A stretch of 64,000 nucleotides of DNA from Andrena cerasifolii (GCF_050908995.1 NC_135124.1:3720001-3784000); one strand, 5' to 3'; shown: positions 59,101-62,088, counted from the first letter of the stretch. Made by a program: numbers and translations. The notes: generated from the letters alone by a model not told the origin.

Positions 59101-61664
59101 GTACAGTTGTAATAGATAATATAACGTAATTAATTAACCGGATTGTATCATTACTTGATTTGTTACAGTGCCCATAAACGACGAGCAACGAGACCGCTCG
59201 CTGACGGTAATGATCCCACGTGCCAAATATCGATCGGCACCCCAATCACCGCAGAATTACAAGTCTGGTATGAGCACGTTCTCGACAGAGGAGCACAAAC
59301 TGCTCAATTACCTTGACAGCGGCACGCACACCACCGGGAACAGGAAGCAAAGTATATCCAGCACAAAGGACTGCAAGGAGGCTGACGTCCAGATCATCAG
59401 AACACCGGCCACTCCTAGTGGAGCCCTCGTCAGTGCAGGGTTCCAGGTACATAACCATGCTGAATTACCATCAATCGGTATTGCTAATACAGTTTTGTGA
59501 AGAAAAATATATTTTCTCGCACCAAAGTTACAGCCCTTTATCGTTGTTACAAAACACACCTGAATTCGTTACGTGACCACTGATCGAAAATATAAAGTAC
59601 TGATGTGACAGAAAACTAAGAATTACTGATTCGACAGAATATCATATTTTTCATCGATCTTTTTAGGAGGCTCTGCGACCGTTATGATTTTCATTTAAAA
59701 TTCTGTTCACCTTCACTTAGGTGTCCGCGACAGTAACTCGAACGATGGACGCTGATTCGACTTTGGCTCGATCCTGTGGCGAGACAACGGTGGAAGCTGC
59801 GACCAAGGTCCTACGAACCGGTGACCTCCAAGGTGACCTTGGCTCGACATTGGCTCGTTCCTGCGGGGAGACAACTATTCAAGCACCAACGAAGCTATTA
59901 AGGCTCGATTTAGGCGAAGCAGGCTCCACTTTGGCCAGATCCTGCGGAGAAACAACGATTCAGCTACCGACGAAAGTCGCCGACACACGAAGAAACAGTG
60001 TTAAGGACTCCAGAGACAACAGAGACGCCAGAGACAGTGCTAGCGAGGGGCATACAATGGCTGAGAGGGATCTGGGTAGCACGCTGAGACTTCCGGCGCA
60101 GCATCCGCCCCTTTATAGCCCGGACAGGGTGAGTTACAAGCGAAATTCGAGCTCTACGTCGTAGAACCTCCGGTTTTTCATATCTACACTATCCCTGATA
60201 GCCAGATCTGGACAGCAGATTTCGCCGTCTGCTAGGCACAGCAACAGCGCCATCTGAGATACAGAATTACCAAGCAATTGCCTACAGATGGCGCTGTTGC
60301 TGTGCCTAGCAGACGGCGAAATCTGCTGTCGATCTGCTGTCGATCTGCTGTCGATCTGCTGTCGATCTGACATCAGGCACTGCACCTCAGGCTCTGCACA
60401 TCAGAACGCAGCCAAATGCGGACACAGACTGCTTCAGTTCTGACGTCAGATTCTACTGCCCAGATCTGGCTATCAGGGATAATTTCAGTTTCTTATTGTT
60501 AGTGTCCTACACTTAACCCTTCAGCGTGGAGGCTTTCTGCCCACAACAGTACCTAGCTGTGGGATGAATTGCATTGGTCGAAACCTTAACCCCTGCTGTT
60601 ATAGGCGTTACTGCAGATCTGAAGAAGTATTGTTACACCTCCTAATCCAACCAATCAGACTTGCATCCCTCCCAAACGGCCACTCTCTTGAAGAGGCCCT
60701 CTTCACGCCAATATCTCCTTCCCAAGGCCTACAGAATGTATACGAGAAGAGCACAGCACCTTGGTCCCAATCCCTACTCGCTACGGCCCCGCGTAACGTC
60801 CCTTGACGAGCGGTGCTCGTCATACCGCCGTTGCGGACAGTTTTCCTATGACGAGTCCTGCTCGTCATACCATGCTGAGGGGTTAAGGTTCTTATGGAAT
60901 TAATGGGTATTCGATAAGCTTTTGAAACTTTTCATTCTATGTTTTGTTTAGAACTGAACGGCATTGTAATTTTGTTGACAATAGAGATGATGATACCGGA
61001 TTCTTATTTGAATGAACATAATAGATTCTGTTTGTTATTAATTCTCATCTATAATTCATGCGCAAGCCTTCCATTTTAAATTATAAGTGGATGTTCTTTT
61101 TAAGAATATGTTCAAATGAAAAGATTGAATGTATGCAACTTGAAAGACTACGGGGGCTATTCGAATTCAAATTTCATCGGATTGAATCAGTAATGGTACA
61201 CGAATTATGTCATTAACGTTTAAATTTCTTTTCAAATGAAATGCTACATTTTTTTCCATGCAGGCAGAGAATATACAACTTAAACTAGTTATGATACTTC
61301 CTTCTATCCACGAAACATGTTAAGATTCGCATCTTACAACTAGTTTCCTTAATATTTAGGACATTTCGAGATGCATCAATGAATGAATACACGAATAAAA
61401 CACAATTGATATTTAAATATTAAAATGGTTCGGTTTGCAGAAAAAAATTAGCTTGAATTTAACTTCAGCTCAAATAAACTTTACTTGAAATCAGGTAGGA
61501 CCAGGTAAATAGTTACCTAATTTAATCATTTTATTTAGGTACATACATTTCGCACATACTCGAATCAGAATCTCAGTTCAACGAAGAATTGCCGCCAATT
61601 TAATGGAAAAACTATTCAATCTTTTCAGACTAGCGATCGAGAGTCGAACTTTGACTCCCTCTAA
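19664..61664 (+). CDS. Giant mucin-like SEA/EGF single-pass membrane protein (whole gene, 22 visible coding exons)
   Basis: Joining the exons listed below gives one frame of about 6,043 residues ending at TAA 61662-61664. Order: repeats B and A in the N-terminal third, basic Ser/Arg-rich and acidic Thr/Glu-rich mucin regions, Pro-rich exons, EGF-like unit, SEA domain, two EGFs, one transmembrane helix, cytoplasmic tail with three STLARSCGETT repeats. Such proteins sit at the cell surface with a huge glycosylated ectodomain, so an apical matrix or barrier role is inferred. The repeats recall an insect family I remember as DUF4758, which needs checking. The signal-peptide exon was not found. 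The exon 2 to exon 3 join and the exon 4 acceptor are the weakest links. I do not recognise a gene symbol. Confidence 0.8.
19718..21130 (+). other. Intron 1 with CT microsatellite
   Basis: The intron holds a CT repeat at about 20077-20142 and a short A/C-rich run near 20790-20825. Several short open frames, for example 20630-21004, have no domain and no splice context, so no gene was called. Confidence 0.55.
20077..20142. repeat. Dinucleotide microsatellite (CT)n
   Basis: Mostly CT with some TTTC interruptions on the plus strand, inside intron 1 of the large gene. Confidence 0.95.
21131..28369 (+). CDS. Coding exon 2: repeats A and B plus basic Ser/Arg-rich region
   Basis: The frame is open from 21100, and no ATG is needed because an acceptor (CCTTCTAG at 21130, or CCCTCAG at 21109, same phase) starts the exon. 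Five B repeats lie near 21166-21312, 22138-22272, 24724-24849, 24901-25031 and 25087-25213. Six A repeats lie near 22702, 22963, 23401, 24001, 24148 and 24499. From about 25430 to 27150 the chain is basic and Ser/Arg/Gly-rich, with GRRTRRQ and later SSRRRRNAAD, both possible furin-type sites. The frame stops at 28408. I infer a phase-1 donor at 28370 (GTGACG, weak) to join exon 3. The excellent GTGAGT at 28192 is in the wrong phase for that exon. Confidence 0.85.
21166..21312 (+). repeat. Protein repeat B, copy 1
   Basis: The copy reads GLLTKTARTFVQDGAST... followed by GTTLDNGRLYARILSTSSRV. It aligns with four other copies in this exon through G-[LI]-[LIV], D/N-G-x-T-T, G-T-x-[IL], YA-[QRK]-[IV] and STS. 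Part of it lies before the first possible internal start codon, which shows the coding exon truly extends to its upstream splice acceptor. Confidence 0.85.
22138..22272 (+). repeat. Protein repeat B, copy 2
   Basis: The unit starts GLLKVVDSTTSLDGTTTHY and continues GTYIGTNYAQIIHTSSNV. It belongs to the same roughly 45-residue repeat as copies 1 and 3 to 5. No known catalytic residues are present, so a structural role is likely. Confidence 0.85.
22702..24600 (+). repeat. Array of six protein repeats A
   Basis: Each unit has a Tyr/Thr core such as YTTYTYLTTFF or YTTFTYFTT, then a short charged loop, then a segment of the type SRLETVTNIVTETI and usually a Pro-containing linker. Copies start near 22702, 22963, 23401, 24001, 24148 and 24499. 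The alternating Thr and aromatic residues suggest beta-strand. More units occur on exons 4 to 7. Confidence 0.88.
24724..25213 (+). repeat. Three tandem protein repeats B (copies 3 to 5)
   Basis: Copies at 24724-24849, 24901-25031 and 25087-25213 share the D-G-T-T-T-H-Y or equivalent core and the GTYIDGLYAQVVESSTRV-type end. Copy 4 has an extra TIYFTTKQIGTLF stretch that blends B with an A-like core. A and B may therefore share an origin. Confidence 0.85.
28370..29141 (+). other. Intron 2 (inferred) or region between two isoform ends
   Basis: The frame of exon 2 stops at 28408-28410. No AATAAA or ATTAAA signal was seen between there and 29141, which argues against this being the normal end of the gene. 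A good acceptor, CGCCTTTTCAG, sits at 29141. No coding exon was recognised inside. Confidence 0.5.
29142..31466 (+). CDS. Coding exon 3: basic then acidic Thr/Glu-rich mucin-like region
   Basis: The acceptor CCTTTTCAG is at 29141 and the donor CTTG followed by GTGAGT at 31467; phase is 1 at both ends over 2,325 bases. The chain begins DDNLEDYRD, has an Arg-rich part with VRIRVPVVRK, TVVRRRPLL and VTITRRRKIG blocks, then acidic EEYIEEDGDDEEDSEQE. A long Thr/Glu/Ser-rich stretch without cysteines follows, as expected for O-glycosylated mucin sequence. It ends with an aromatic/Thr block, ETVVTSTRLRTYTYVITQQNG, a degenerate A repeat. It could be a separate gene's exon if the weak join to exon 2 is wrong. 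Confidence 0.82.
31467..32624 (+). other. Intron 3
   Basis: A weak inverted repeat spans about 32012-32430: GGGGTGAGTCACTTAAACTG at one end and CAGTTTACGTGAGTC at the other. It may be an old MITE. Nothing else was recognised. Confidence 0.55.
32625..32899 (+). CDS. Coding exon 4: start of an A repeat
   Basis: The acceptor TAATGACAG ends at 32624 and the donor CAACAG followed by GTGTGT starts at 32900. It enters in phase 1 and leaves in phase 0. The frame reads GEHEVKDEEGRRFNLATR, then further on TTTFTYFTTITKDGATIVST, an A core. An alternative acceptor at 32570 is in the same phase and would add 18 residues (54 bases). The repeat is completed by the next exon after a 6.9-kb intron. Confidence 0.75.
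33095..33133 (+). repeat. Truncated copy of TTAACCCTTCAGCGTGG element
   Basis: These 39 bases match 60513-60551 with about two differences and are the left end of the TTAA-flanked element found complete at 60517-60882. The match ends where the TATAGTGCC element begins, which suggests that element interrupted it. Confidence 0.75.
33132..33842. mobile_element. TATAGTGCC foldback family, copy 1 (with nested insertion)
   Basis: The ends are TATAGTGCCTCTACGA and the inverted TCGTAGAGGCACTATA. Subterminal inverted blocks include ACCCTGCT...GGGCCGC and CTCTTGCAGGACTGTGTTTA. The outer TA could be the target duplication. Compared with copies 2 and 3, it has an extra hairpin at about 33162-33336 inserted after TGACTTA. 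No transposase is present. Confidence 0.82.
33162..33336. mobile_element. Hairpin element nested in TATAGTGCC copy 1
   Basis: TAGTCTGATTTTTGAGAGTT at the left is matched by AACTCTCGAAAATCAGACTA at the right, with nearly perfect arms of about 70 bases. Copies 2 and 3 of the host lack it at the equivalent place, where the host reads straight through TGACTTAGGT. It therefore inserted after the host family had spread. Confidence 0.78.
33862..34084. repeat. Foldback between TATAGTGCC copies 1 and 2
   Basis: CTCCTAAATGAATGGGGGGT at the left pairs with ATTCATTTGGGAG at the right. The inner arms contain ACTACAAGTTGCCATATAAG and its near complement. It is a MITE-like non-coding element. Confidence 0.72.
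34131..34662. mobile_element. TATAGTGCC foldback family, copy 2
   Basis: It has the same ends and internal blocks as copy 1 (TATAGTGCCTATCCGAGATA ... inverted at the right end) but lacks the nested hairpin. The central AT-rich part also matches copies 1 and 3, including a segment like TTAATTGATGTCTTTTA. Confidence 0.82.
34663..35012. other. Intron 4 segment, nothing recognised
   Basis: No repeat or exon was recognised in this stretch between two foldbacks. Confidence 0.45.
35013..35498. repeat. Foldback element with CTGTTTCAATT arms
   Basis: The left arm (about 35013-35120) with ACTTCTGTTTCAATTAATTG and GGAGACTTGTTCTTTAGCTT pairs with the right arm (about 35390-35498) with GGAACAAGTCTCAGTTTCAA and CAATTGAAACAGAAATG. 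It is non-coding. Confidence 0.72.
35499..36150. other. Intron 4 segment with a partial inverted repeat
   Basis: GGGTTGCCATACGTAGGGAA near 35766 recurs in inverted, imperfect form (GGGAATTGCCTGGCAACTCC) near 36110. Blocks around AAGACGTGACG and CGTCACGTCTT also pair. It is probably a decayed foldback. Confidence 0.5.
36151..37197. mobile_element. Palindromic 1,047-bp element with CAGGGTGTCCC ends
   Basis: The element starts CAGGGTGTCCCACTAAGGAG and ends with the exact inverse, CTCCTTAGTGGGACACCCTG, with TA on both sides. Almost the whole length is two inverted arms of about 490 bases around a centre near 36,675. The inner arm end GCCAGAAATGGCAGGCCCAA pairs with TTGGGCCTGCCATTTCTGGC. It encodes no transposase. 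In the pre-mRNA of the large gene it would form a very long hairpin. Confidence 0.88.
37198..38224. other. Intron 4 segment, probable 3' tail of a LINE at its right end
   Basis: No exon was recognised. The right part probably continues the minus-strand LINE relic as its 3' untranslated tail, because the relic's frame ends at 38225. Confidence 0.4.
38225..38440 (-). pseudogene. LINE (non-LTR retrotransposon) relic, C-terminal tail
   Basis: On the minus strand the frame gives PSSACKPCKMLMSIEHILLE followed by CCIFSEERSRLN and, near the end, VIKFLKEINLLDLF. This is the typical ending after the RNase H part of Jockey/R1-type retrotransposons: a zinc-knuckle-like C-x2-C, then S.EHILLEC, then FL...LL. 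The upstream reverse transcriptase is missing, as expected for an old or rearranged copy. It is inactive. Confidence 0.8.
38505..39030. repeat. Foldback element with TACGAATATCTTTTCTG arms
   Basis: The left arm (about 38538-38720) pairs with the right arm (about 38850-38995). Examples are CCGCTGACATGGTTGACAGT with ACTGTCAACTATGTCAGCGG, and TATACGAATATCTTTT with AAAAGATATTCGTATA. Mismatches are moderate. It is non-coding. Confidence 0.78.
39244..39422. mobile_element. Short MITE with 37-bp terminal inverted repeats
   Basis: ATGAGTGTAGTTTCCGTTGC at the left is mirrored by GCAACGGAAACTACACTCAT at the right. The repeats run about 37 bases, to GGATTTTTTAA, and are nearly identical. The centre is AT-rich and non-coding. 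The high arm identity suggests a young insertion. Confidence 0.85.
39423..39843. other. End of intron 4 with poly-C tract
   Basis: The stretch contains a run of about 16 C near 39571-39586 and an imperfect inverted pair around GGATGCGGAGTA and TACTCCGCACC. It then runs to the acceptor TTTTTAAG at 39843. Confidence 0.6.
39844..40191 (+). CDS. Coding exon 5: A repeats
   Basis: The acceptor CATCTTTTTAAG ends at 39843 and the donor CACAG followed by GTCGGT starts at 40192. Phase is 0 at both ends over 348 bases. It opens VVANTATEERHRKPGTET, completing the repeat begun in exon 4, then has TTYTYLTLNTDHPN and later NTYVSTRMLEKTFMEDG. No cysteines are present. It could be skipped without changing frame. 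Confidence 0.85.
40192..40287 (+). other. Intron 5, 96 bp, multiple of three and free of stops
   Basis: The sequence has GT at 40192 and TTTTTTTCTTCAG at 40287. It is 32 codons long and reads through in frame without a stop, so retention would insert 32 residues and leave the rest unchanged. The strong acceptor tract makes it more likely an intron than exon. Confidence 0.7.
40288..40611 (+). CDS. Coding exon 6: A repeats
   Basis: The exon is 324 bases with phase 0 at both ends; the donor is CTTCAG followed by GTAAAC. It starts LIITESAPPPRPTSVTTT, then TMKTYYITYTYYKTLLEKGS and, at the end, KTYLTTFTYFTTLLQ. The last A core is finished on the next exon (AGADGETSTT...), so intron 6 splits a repeat. 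Confidence 0.87.
41128..41690. repeat. Foldback element, about 280-bp arms
   Basis: It is centred near 41,409. The left side CACCGATTGGAACGCAACTT pairs with AAGTTGCGTTCCAATCGGTG at the right, and the inner arms include AGCGCTACAAACTTGCGTTA and its near complement. Arm identity is high. No coding frame is supported. Confidence 0.85.
41690..42882. repeat. Foldback element, about 590-bp arms
   Basis: It is centred near 42,310, inside CCGAGCTTTCGATTGTTGAG. The outer ends AGCTTTATTCATGGCGCC and GGCGCCTTGAATAAAGCT are inverted. The inner arms share AGTGGGGTGGGTAG and CTACCCACCCCACT. It directly abuts the right edge of the preceding foldback, so one may have inserted at the end of the other. It is non-coding. 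Confidence 0.87.
43086..43433 (+). CDS. Coding exon 7: end of A repeat, acidic linker
   Basis: The acceptor is TTATCCTCAG; the donor CAATCAA followed by GTAATT starts at 43434. Phase is 0 at both ends over 348 bases, the same length as exon 5. It begins AGADGETSTTVSSRSHIVEN then VVTESIAP, the standard second half of repeat A. SVKNVVTGSTIIFFDEEDQ, another shortened half, follows, then an acidic Thr/Ser linker. Confidence 0.87.
43434..44004 (+). other. Intron 7
   Basis: AT-rich intron with no recognised repeat or exon. The acceptor TTAATTGCAG is at 44004. Confidence 0.7.
44005..44314 (+). CDS. Coding exon 8: Ser/Leu-rich linker
   Basis: It enters in phase 0 and leaves in phase 1 at CATAG followed by GTAAAA. 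It reads ENSVTVTTVGDTGQNKRPNQ and later LLSLGSLGINSLSALGPVIT, a mildly hydrophobic patch of about 25 residues. That patch is too broken by Gly and Ser to call a membrane segment. There is no recognised domain. Confidence 0.85.
44315..44617 (+). other. Intron 8
   Basis: A 303-base AT-rich intron with nothing recognised. The acceptor is TTCTTCTTTAAG. Confidence 0.75.
44618..45258 (+). CDS. Coding exon 9: Pro-rich region
   Basis: It enters in phase 1 and leaves in phase 0 at GATCAG followed by GTACGT. It reads AHLANLNHNYIAETRHK and then long Pro-rich sequence with MKPPPLPVPNIPVHPVLE and PPKRMGLKQDV. The extended proline-rich chain without cysteines suggests a spacer that holds the distal repeats away from the membrane. 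Confidence 0.87.
45259..46134 (+). other. Intron 9 with poly-G run
   Basis: A run of about 17 G lies near 45301-45318, shortly after the donor. The remainder is AT-rich, with an A-rich repetitive patch near 45540-45680 (CACGCA/GAAAAATATCA words). No exon was recognised. Confidence 0.7.
46135..46512 (+). CDS. Coding exon 10: Pro-rich region
   Basis: The acceptor TTTTACAG ends at 46134 and the donor CAAAGG followed by GTACGT starts at 46513; phase is 0 at both ends. It reads KIDSGKSPIGKPWPTVPSEE, then PHIIDRSTGQPLLINIQPSQ and VANVVIPQGGTQALIFGD. The last stretch could be a small folded motif, but I recognise no family. Confidence 0.85.
46513..48329 (+). other. Intron 10 with a TA-flanked transposon relic
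   Basis: Apart from the element at 46947-47800, the flanks are AT-rich and nothing else was recognised. Confidence 0.7.
46947..47800. mobile_element. TA-flanked element with CTGTGAAAGCCCG ends
   Basis: The left terminus CTGTGAAAGCCCG and right terminus CGGGCTTTTACAG are inverted, and TA lies on both sides (46945-46946, 47801-47802). Subterminal blocks CCGAAAGAGACCGGTGACCG and CGGCCATCGGTCTCTTTCGG also pair. A second insertion may occupy the left part: around 46980-47220 there are further inverted blocks with GATTTACC and GTTGG words. The TA target suggests a Tc1/mariner-type mover. No transposase was found. Confidence 0.72.
48330..49172 (+). CDS. Coding exon 11: Pro/His-rich region
   Basis: The exon is 843 bases, phase 0 at both ends; the acceptor is TCATATTCAG and the donor CCTCAG followed by GTAAAT. 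It reads VENAPQYSSGKDPAEY, later PPPPGHSHGHSGNNLPPHG and RLRPRPPMRPTTSRPLDR. It is Pro-rich with a His/Gly patch that might bind metal, which is speculative. It has no cysteines. Confidence 0.88.
49270..51276 (+). CDS. Coding exon 12: long Pro/Asn/Gly-rich spacer
   Basis: The exon is 2,007 bases (669 codons), phase 0 at both ends, preceded by a 97-base intron. It is rich in Pro, Asn, Lys, Gly and Tyr with many N-x-S/T sites and no cysteines. There are loose motifs such as GKPFGVYTGYEG, GRPYTRQPTGNKIESRP and VPVPVPITIS. I recognise no domain. It is probably an extended, disordered ectodomain spacer. The donor is TTTCACAG followed by GTGAAT. Confidence 0.9.
51411..51697 (+). CDS. Coding exon 13
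   Basis: The acceptor TTACGTTTTAG is at 51410. It enters in phase 0 and leaves in phase 2 at GTCCAG followed by GTATTC. It reads DMVPPPPVTQTTRPLEIATV and then VAVSGSIQIATAVATSHIPV, and ends RPFNTKPVS(R). It is Val/Thr/Pro-rich with no recognised domain. Confidence 0.83.
51698..51999 (+). other. Intron 13
   Basis: A 302-base AT-rich intron with nothing recognised. The acceptor is AACATTTTCAG. Confidence 0.75.
52000..52549 (+). CDS. Coding exon 14: Thr/Lys-rich region
   Basis: It enters in phase 2 and leaves in phase 0 at AAGGAG followed by GTGAGC. It reads ISIQPTAMLSTKLVVPTK and later TKDAATKLVTSQSTELKGKN. The end has TMTKDNAGNMIRKTVNG, which could be a small beta-type unit. There is no known domain. 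The phase-2 entry exactly matches the exit of exon 13, which supports both. Confidence 0.85.
52550..53026 (+). other. Intron 14
   Basis: A 477-base AT-rich intron. Near 52825-52870 a small inverted pair (CGTCACTA...TAGTGACG) was seen. No exon was recognised. Confidence 0.7.
53027..53311 (+). CDS. Coding exon 15: Thr/Val-rich stalk
   Basis: Phase is 0 at both ends over 285 bases; the acceptor is GATTTTTAG and the donor GAAGAG followed by GTAAAT. It reads VTRFQTSTVTRTETSVLG, then TLTSTTVETVTETLLRPTSV and VTSTILQSIVTRIPVS. This is an A-repeat-like alternation of Thr and Val just before the cysteine-rich part. Confidence 0.87.
53400..53640 (+). CDS. Coding exon 16: EGF-like cysteine-rich unit
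   Basis: It enters in phase 0 and leaves in phase 1 at CAAAC followed by GTGAGT, after an 88-base intron. The cysteines are spaced C-x3-C-x8-C-x9-C-x-C-x11-C (CTPECRASRAETC ... CVCRPGFARMFPDRPC), the pattern of an EGF-like module. It stands directly in front of the SEA domain and is the first cysteine-rich unit of this long protein. Confidence 0.88.
53785..54128 (+). CDS. Coding exon 17: SEA domain
   Basis: It enters in phase 1 and leaves in phase 0 at GATGTG followed by GTGAGT. After PTYTYTLRVGLDRIGHAPVS the chain has the SEA order: strand, helix with DALDRTLMQSDLRDVYRGLK, strands with PMKVEFHVQLSDN and helix ETRLKEVLRKYLIGSNYSLG. Classical mucin SEA domains cleave themselves at G-S-V-V-V. 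Here the region is SLGGTEVYAS, so the motif is absent and autocleavage is doubtful. Together with the EGFs this matches SEA/EGF membrane mucins. Confidence 0.85.
54283..54574 (+). CDS. Coding exon 18: calcium-binding-type EGF and second EGF
   Basis: It enters in phase 0 and leaves in phase 1 at CTTAAAG followed by GTGAGT. The D-F-N-E-C start, then CSLNAACFNLRGSYQCSC, matches a calcium-binding EGF. The N/F-Y region around the third and fourth cysteines has the aromatic residue usual in these modules. A second EGF follows with CPSCNNKGHCV and CECFPWHSGQRC. The exon ends a few residues before the membrane helix on the next exon. Confidence 0.9.
54776..55514 (+). mobile_element. PIF/Harbinger element with TAA target duplication
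   Basis: The ends AGCCTCGTGGCCACTAGCAA and the inverted TTGCTAGTGGCCACGAAGCT are flanked on both sides by TAA (54773-54775 and 55515-55517), the 3-base duplication typical of this superfamily. Inside is the N-terminal part of a Harbinger transposase, listed separately. At 739 bases it is far too short to be autonomous and is an internally deleted copy. Confidence 0.9.
55053..55313 (+). pseudogene. Harbinger (ALP1-like) transposase relic, N-terminal part
   Basis: The frame reads KKRIWTRDWVLRRCDLGIHK, then ELRTEDPRHLDNFLRMTPED, FDHLLELVGSSISKTDTK and, after a stop codon, TYLLSTLA. This is the usual opening of nuclease-like ALP1/Harbinger proteins (W-x-R...L..EL..., F..F.RM....F..LL..V...I.K.DT). 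The DDE catalytic part is missing and the frame is interrupted, so it is dead. Confidence 0.85.
56003..56560. mobile_element. TATAGTGCC foldback family, copy 3
   Basis: TATAGTGCCTCTACGAGCTA at the left is the exact inverse of the right end, TAGCTCGTAGAGGCACTATA. The internal blocks (CTTGCAGGACTGTGTTTAGG and its inverse) and the AT-rich centre match copies 1 and 2 in intron 4, about 22 kb away. It has no nested hairpin. Confidence 0.88.
56611..56845. mobile_element. hAT-like MITE with CAGGGTTGA ends
   Basis: CAGGGTTGACTAACTG at the left pairs with CAGTTACTCAACCCTG at the right. The next block GGCTCGCGAGCC resembles the subterminal block of the hAT MITE at 9600-9841. Inner arms GACTCTGACGATCCCAG and GATCGTCAGAGTCTG also pair. 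The flanks share ATCTATA with slight displacement, so an 8-base duplication is likely but imperfect. Confidence 0.75.
57428..57745 (+). CDS. Coding exon 19: transmembrane helix and start of cytoplasmic tail
   Basis: It enters and leaves in phase 1; the donor is ATCAG followed by GTTCGT. It opens with a hydrophobic helix of about 24 residues, LLIALVTTGAILLGLLAVCV, followed by SMACFRHPSRKRQ. The Arg/Lys cluster fixes the tail on the cytoplasmic side. The tail has HVLPPPPQMIAPMPP, a possible SH3 or EVH1 ligand, and a basic KRSARKTSGKPRHPPRK block. This is the only membrane segment seen in the whole protein. Confidence 0.92.
57746..59168 (+). other. Intron 19
   Basis: A 1.4-kb AT-rich intron with no recognised repeat or exon. 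The acceptor is GATTTGTTACAG. Confidence 0.7.
59169..59446 (+). CDS. Coding exon 20: cytoplasmic tail
   Basis: It enters in phase 1 and leaves in phase 0 at GTTCCAG followed by GTACAT. It reads VPINDEQRDRSLTVMIPRAK, then YRSAPQSPQNYKSGMSTFST and IIRTPATPSGALVSAGFQ. It is hydrophilic with several Ser/Thr-Pro sites that could be phosphorylated. No known domain. Confidence 0.88.
59721..60128 (+). CDS. Coding exon 21: cytoplasmic STLARSCGETT repeats
   Basis: Phase is 0 at both ends; the acceptor is TTCACTTAG and the donor GACAGG followed by GTGAGT. Three near-perfect copies of an 18-residue unit occur (STLARSCGETTVEAATKV at 59757, STLARSCGETTIQAPTKL at 59844, STLARSCGETTIQLPTKV at 59925), then a degenerate GSTLRLPAQ. 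Each carries one Cys. If the donor is not used, 11 more residues (VSYKRNSSSTS) lead to a stop at 60162, giving an alternative C-terminus. Confidence 0.9.
59757..59978 (+). repeat. Three 18-residue cytoplasmic repeats
   Basis: The copies at 59757-59810, 59844-59897 and 59925-59978 share S-T-L-A-R-S-C-G-E-T-T-[IV]-x-x-[AP]-T-K. Spacing between starts is 87 and 81 bases. I know of no named motif with this sequence. The conserved Cys, Arg and Thr suggest a docking, acylation or phosphorylation site, but that is a guess. Confidence 0.92.
60193..60478. mobile_element. CCCTGATAGCC foldback, copy 1, with internal tandem repeat
   Basis: The ends CCCTGATAGCCAGATCTGGA and CCAGATCTGGCTATCAGGG are inverted. 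Inside is a long hairpin (GCAACAGCGCCATCTG with CAGATGGCGCTGTTGC), followed by four tandem copies of a 12-base unit GTCGATCTGCTG. A second copy at 63642-63926 lies in the opposite orientation and has fewer tandem units. Confidence 0.88.
60517..60882. mobile_element. TTAA-flanked MITE (piggyBac-type) with CCCTTCAGCGTGG ends
   Basis: TTAA at 60513-60516 and 60883-60886 flanks inverted ends CCCTTCAGCGTGG and CCATGCTGAGGGG. The 366 bases inside have no supported coding frame. They contain a short inverted pair, GACGAGCGGTGCTCGTCATA and TATGACGAGTCCTGCTCGTC. The left end also occurs, cut short, at 33095-33133. Confidence 0.8.
61629..61664 (+). CDS. Coding exon 22: last codons and stop
   Basis: After the acceptor TCTTTTCAG, phase 0, the frame gives TSDRESNFDSL and TAA at 61662-61664. 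The final D-S-L fits a class III PDZ-binding ending (acidic-x-hydrophobic), which could link the protein to a cytoplasmic scaffold. That is inferred from three residues only. The alternative C-terminus in the preceding intron ends S-T-S. Confidence 0.75.
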   Translation, partial: TSDRESNFDSL

Positions 61665-61761
61665 GTAGCTGGTGAAGATCCTTTCTAAAGGAGATCAGAG
61701 GCGACGGAAGATTGTGGGCGAAACCGCTGGACGGTAGTCTCCACAGGTTCGCAAACCATTC

Positions 61762-61767
61762 AATAAA
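61762..61767 (+). terminator. Polyadenylation signal AATAAA, proximal
   Basis: A canonical AATAAA about 100 bases after the stop codon of the large gene. Use is not shown by sequence alone. Confidence 0.45.
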
Positions 61768-62082
61768 AATTGCCTGTCATTGCCAAATGGAAGGAGCGAC
61801 AATTTTCGTTCATCGATACTATCGAGTCGACTGATAAAGAAAAGTGCAAAATTCCAACGATCCTGAAGATTGTCAATCGACGCATCGAGAAAAATGTAAT
61901 CCCTGAAATAATACTCCAATTGGGGAGCTCTAATTCGTCTATTCAATTACAATGACACCTGGTCAAAGGAGAGCCTCCCAAAGAAAATTCCCTCGATAAT
62001 TAACACGTTCATTGTCCGAAAGTCACACATGACCCATGGTCAGTACACATTTATACGTCCATGCCACATGTGTGATTCATTT

Positions 62083-62088
62083 AATAAA
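62083..62088 (+). terminator. Polyadenylation signal AATAAA, middle
   Basis: A canonical hexamer about 420 bases after the stop codon, in AT-rich sequence. Confidence 0.45.

Larger units (their letters stand above)
60129..61628 (+). other. Intron 21 with two transposon relics
   Basis: The intron carries a CCCTGATAGCC foldback and a TTAA-flanked element. From about 60,890 to 61,628 it is AT-rich with nothing recognised. The acceptor AATCTTTTCAG is at 61628. Confidence 0.75.

Noticed and set aside
60193..60478. Tandem GTCGATCTGCTG units as a CRISPR-like array
   Set aside because: There are no spacers between the units, and the array lies inside a eukaryotic foldback element.
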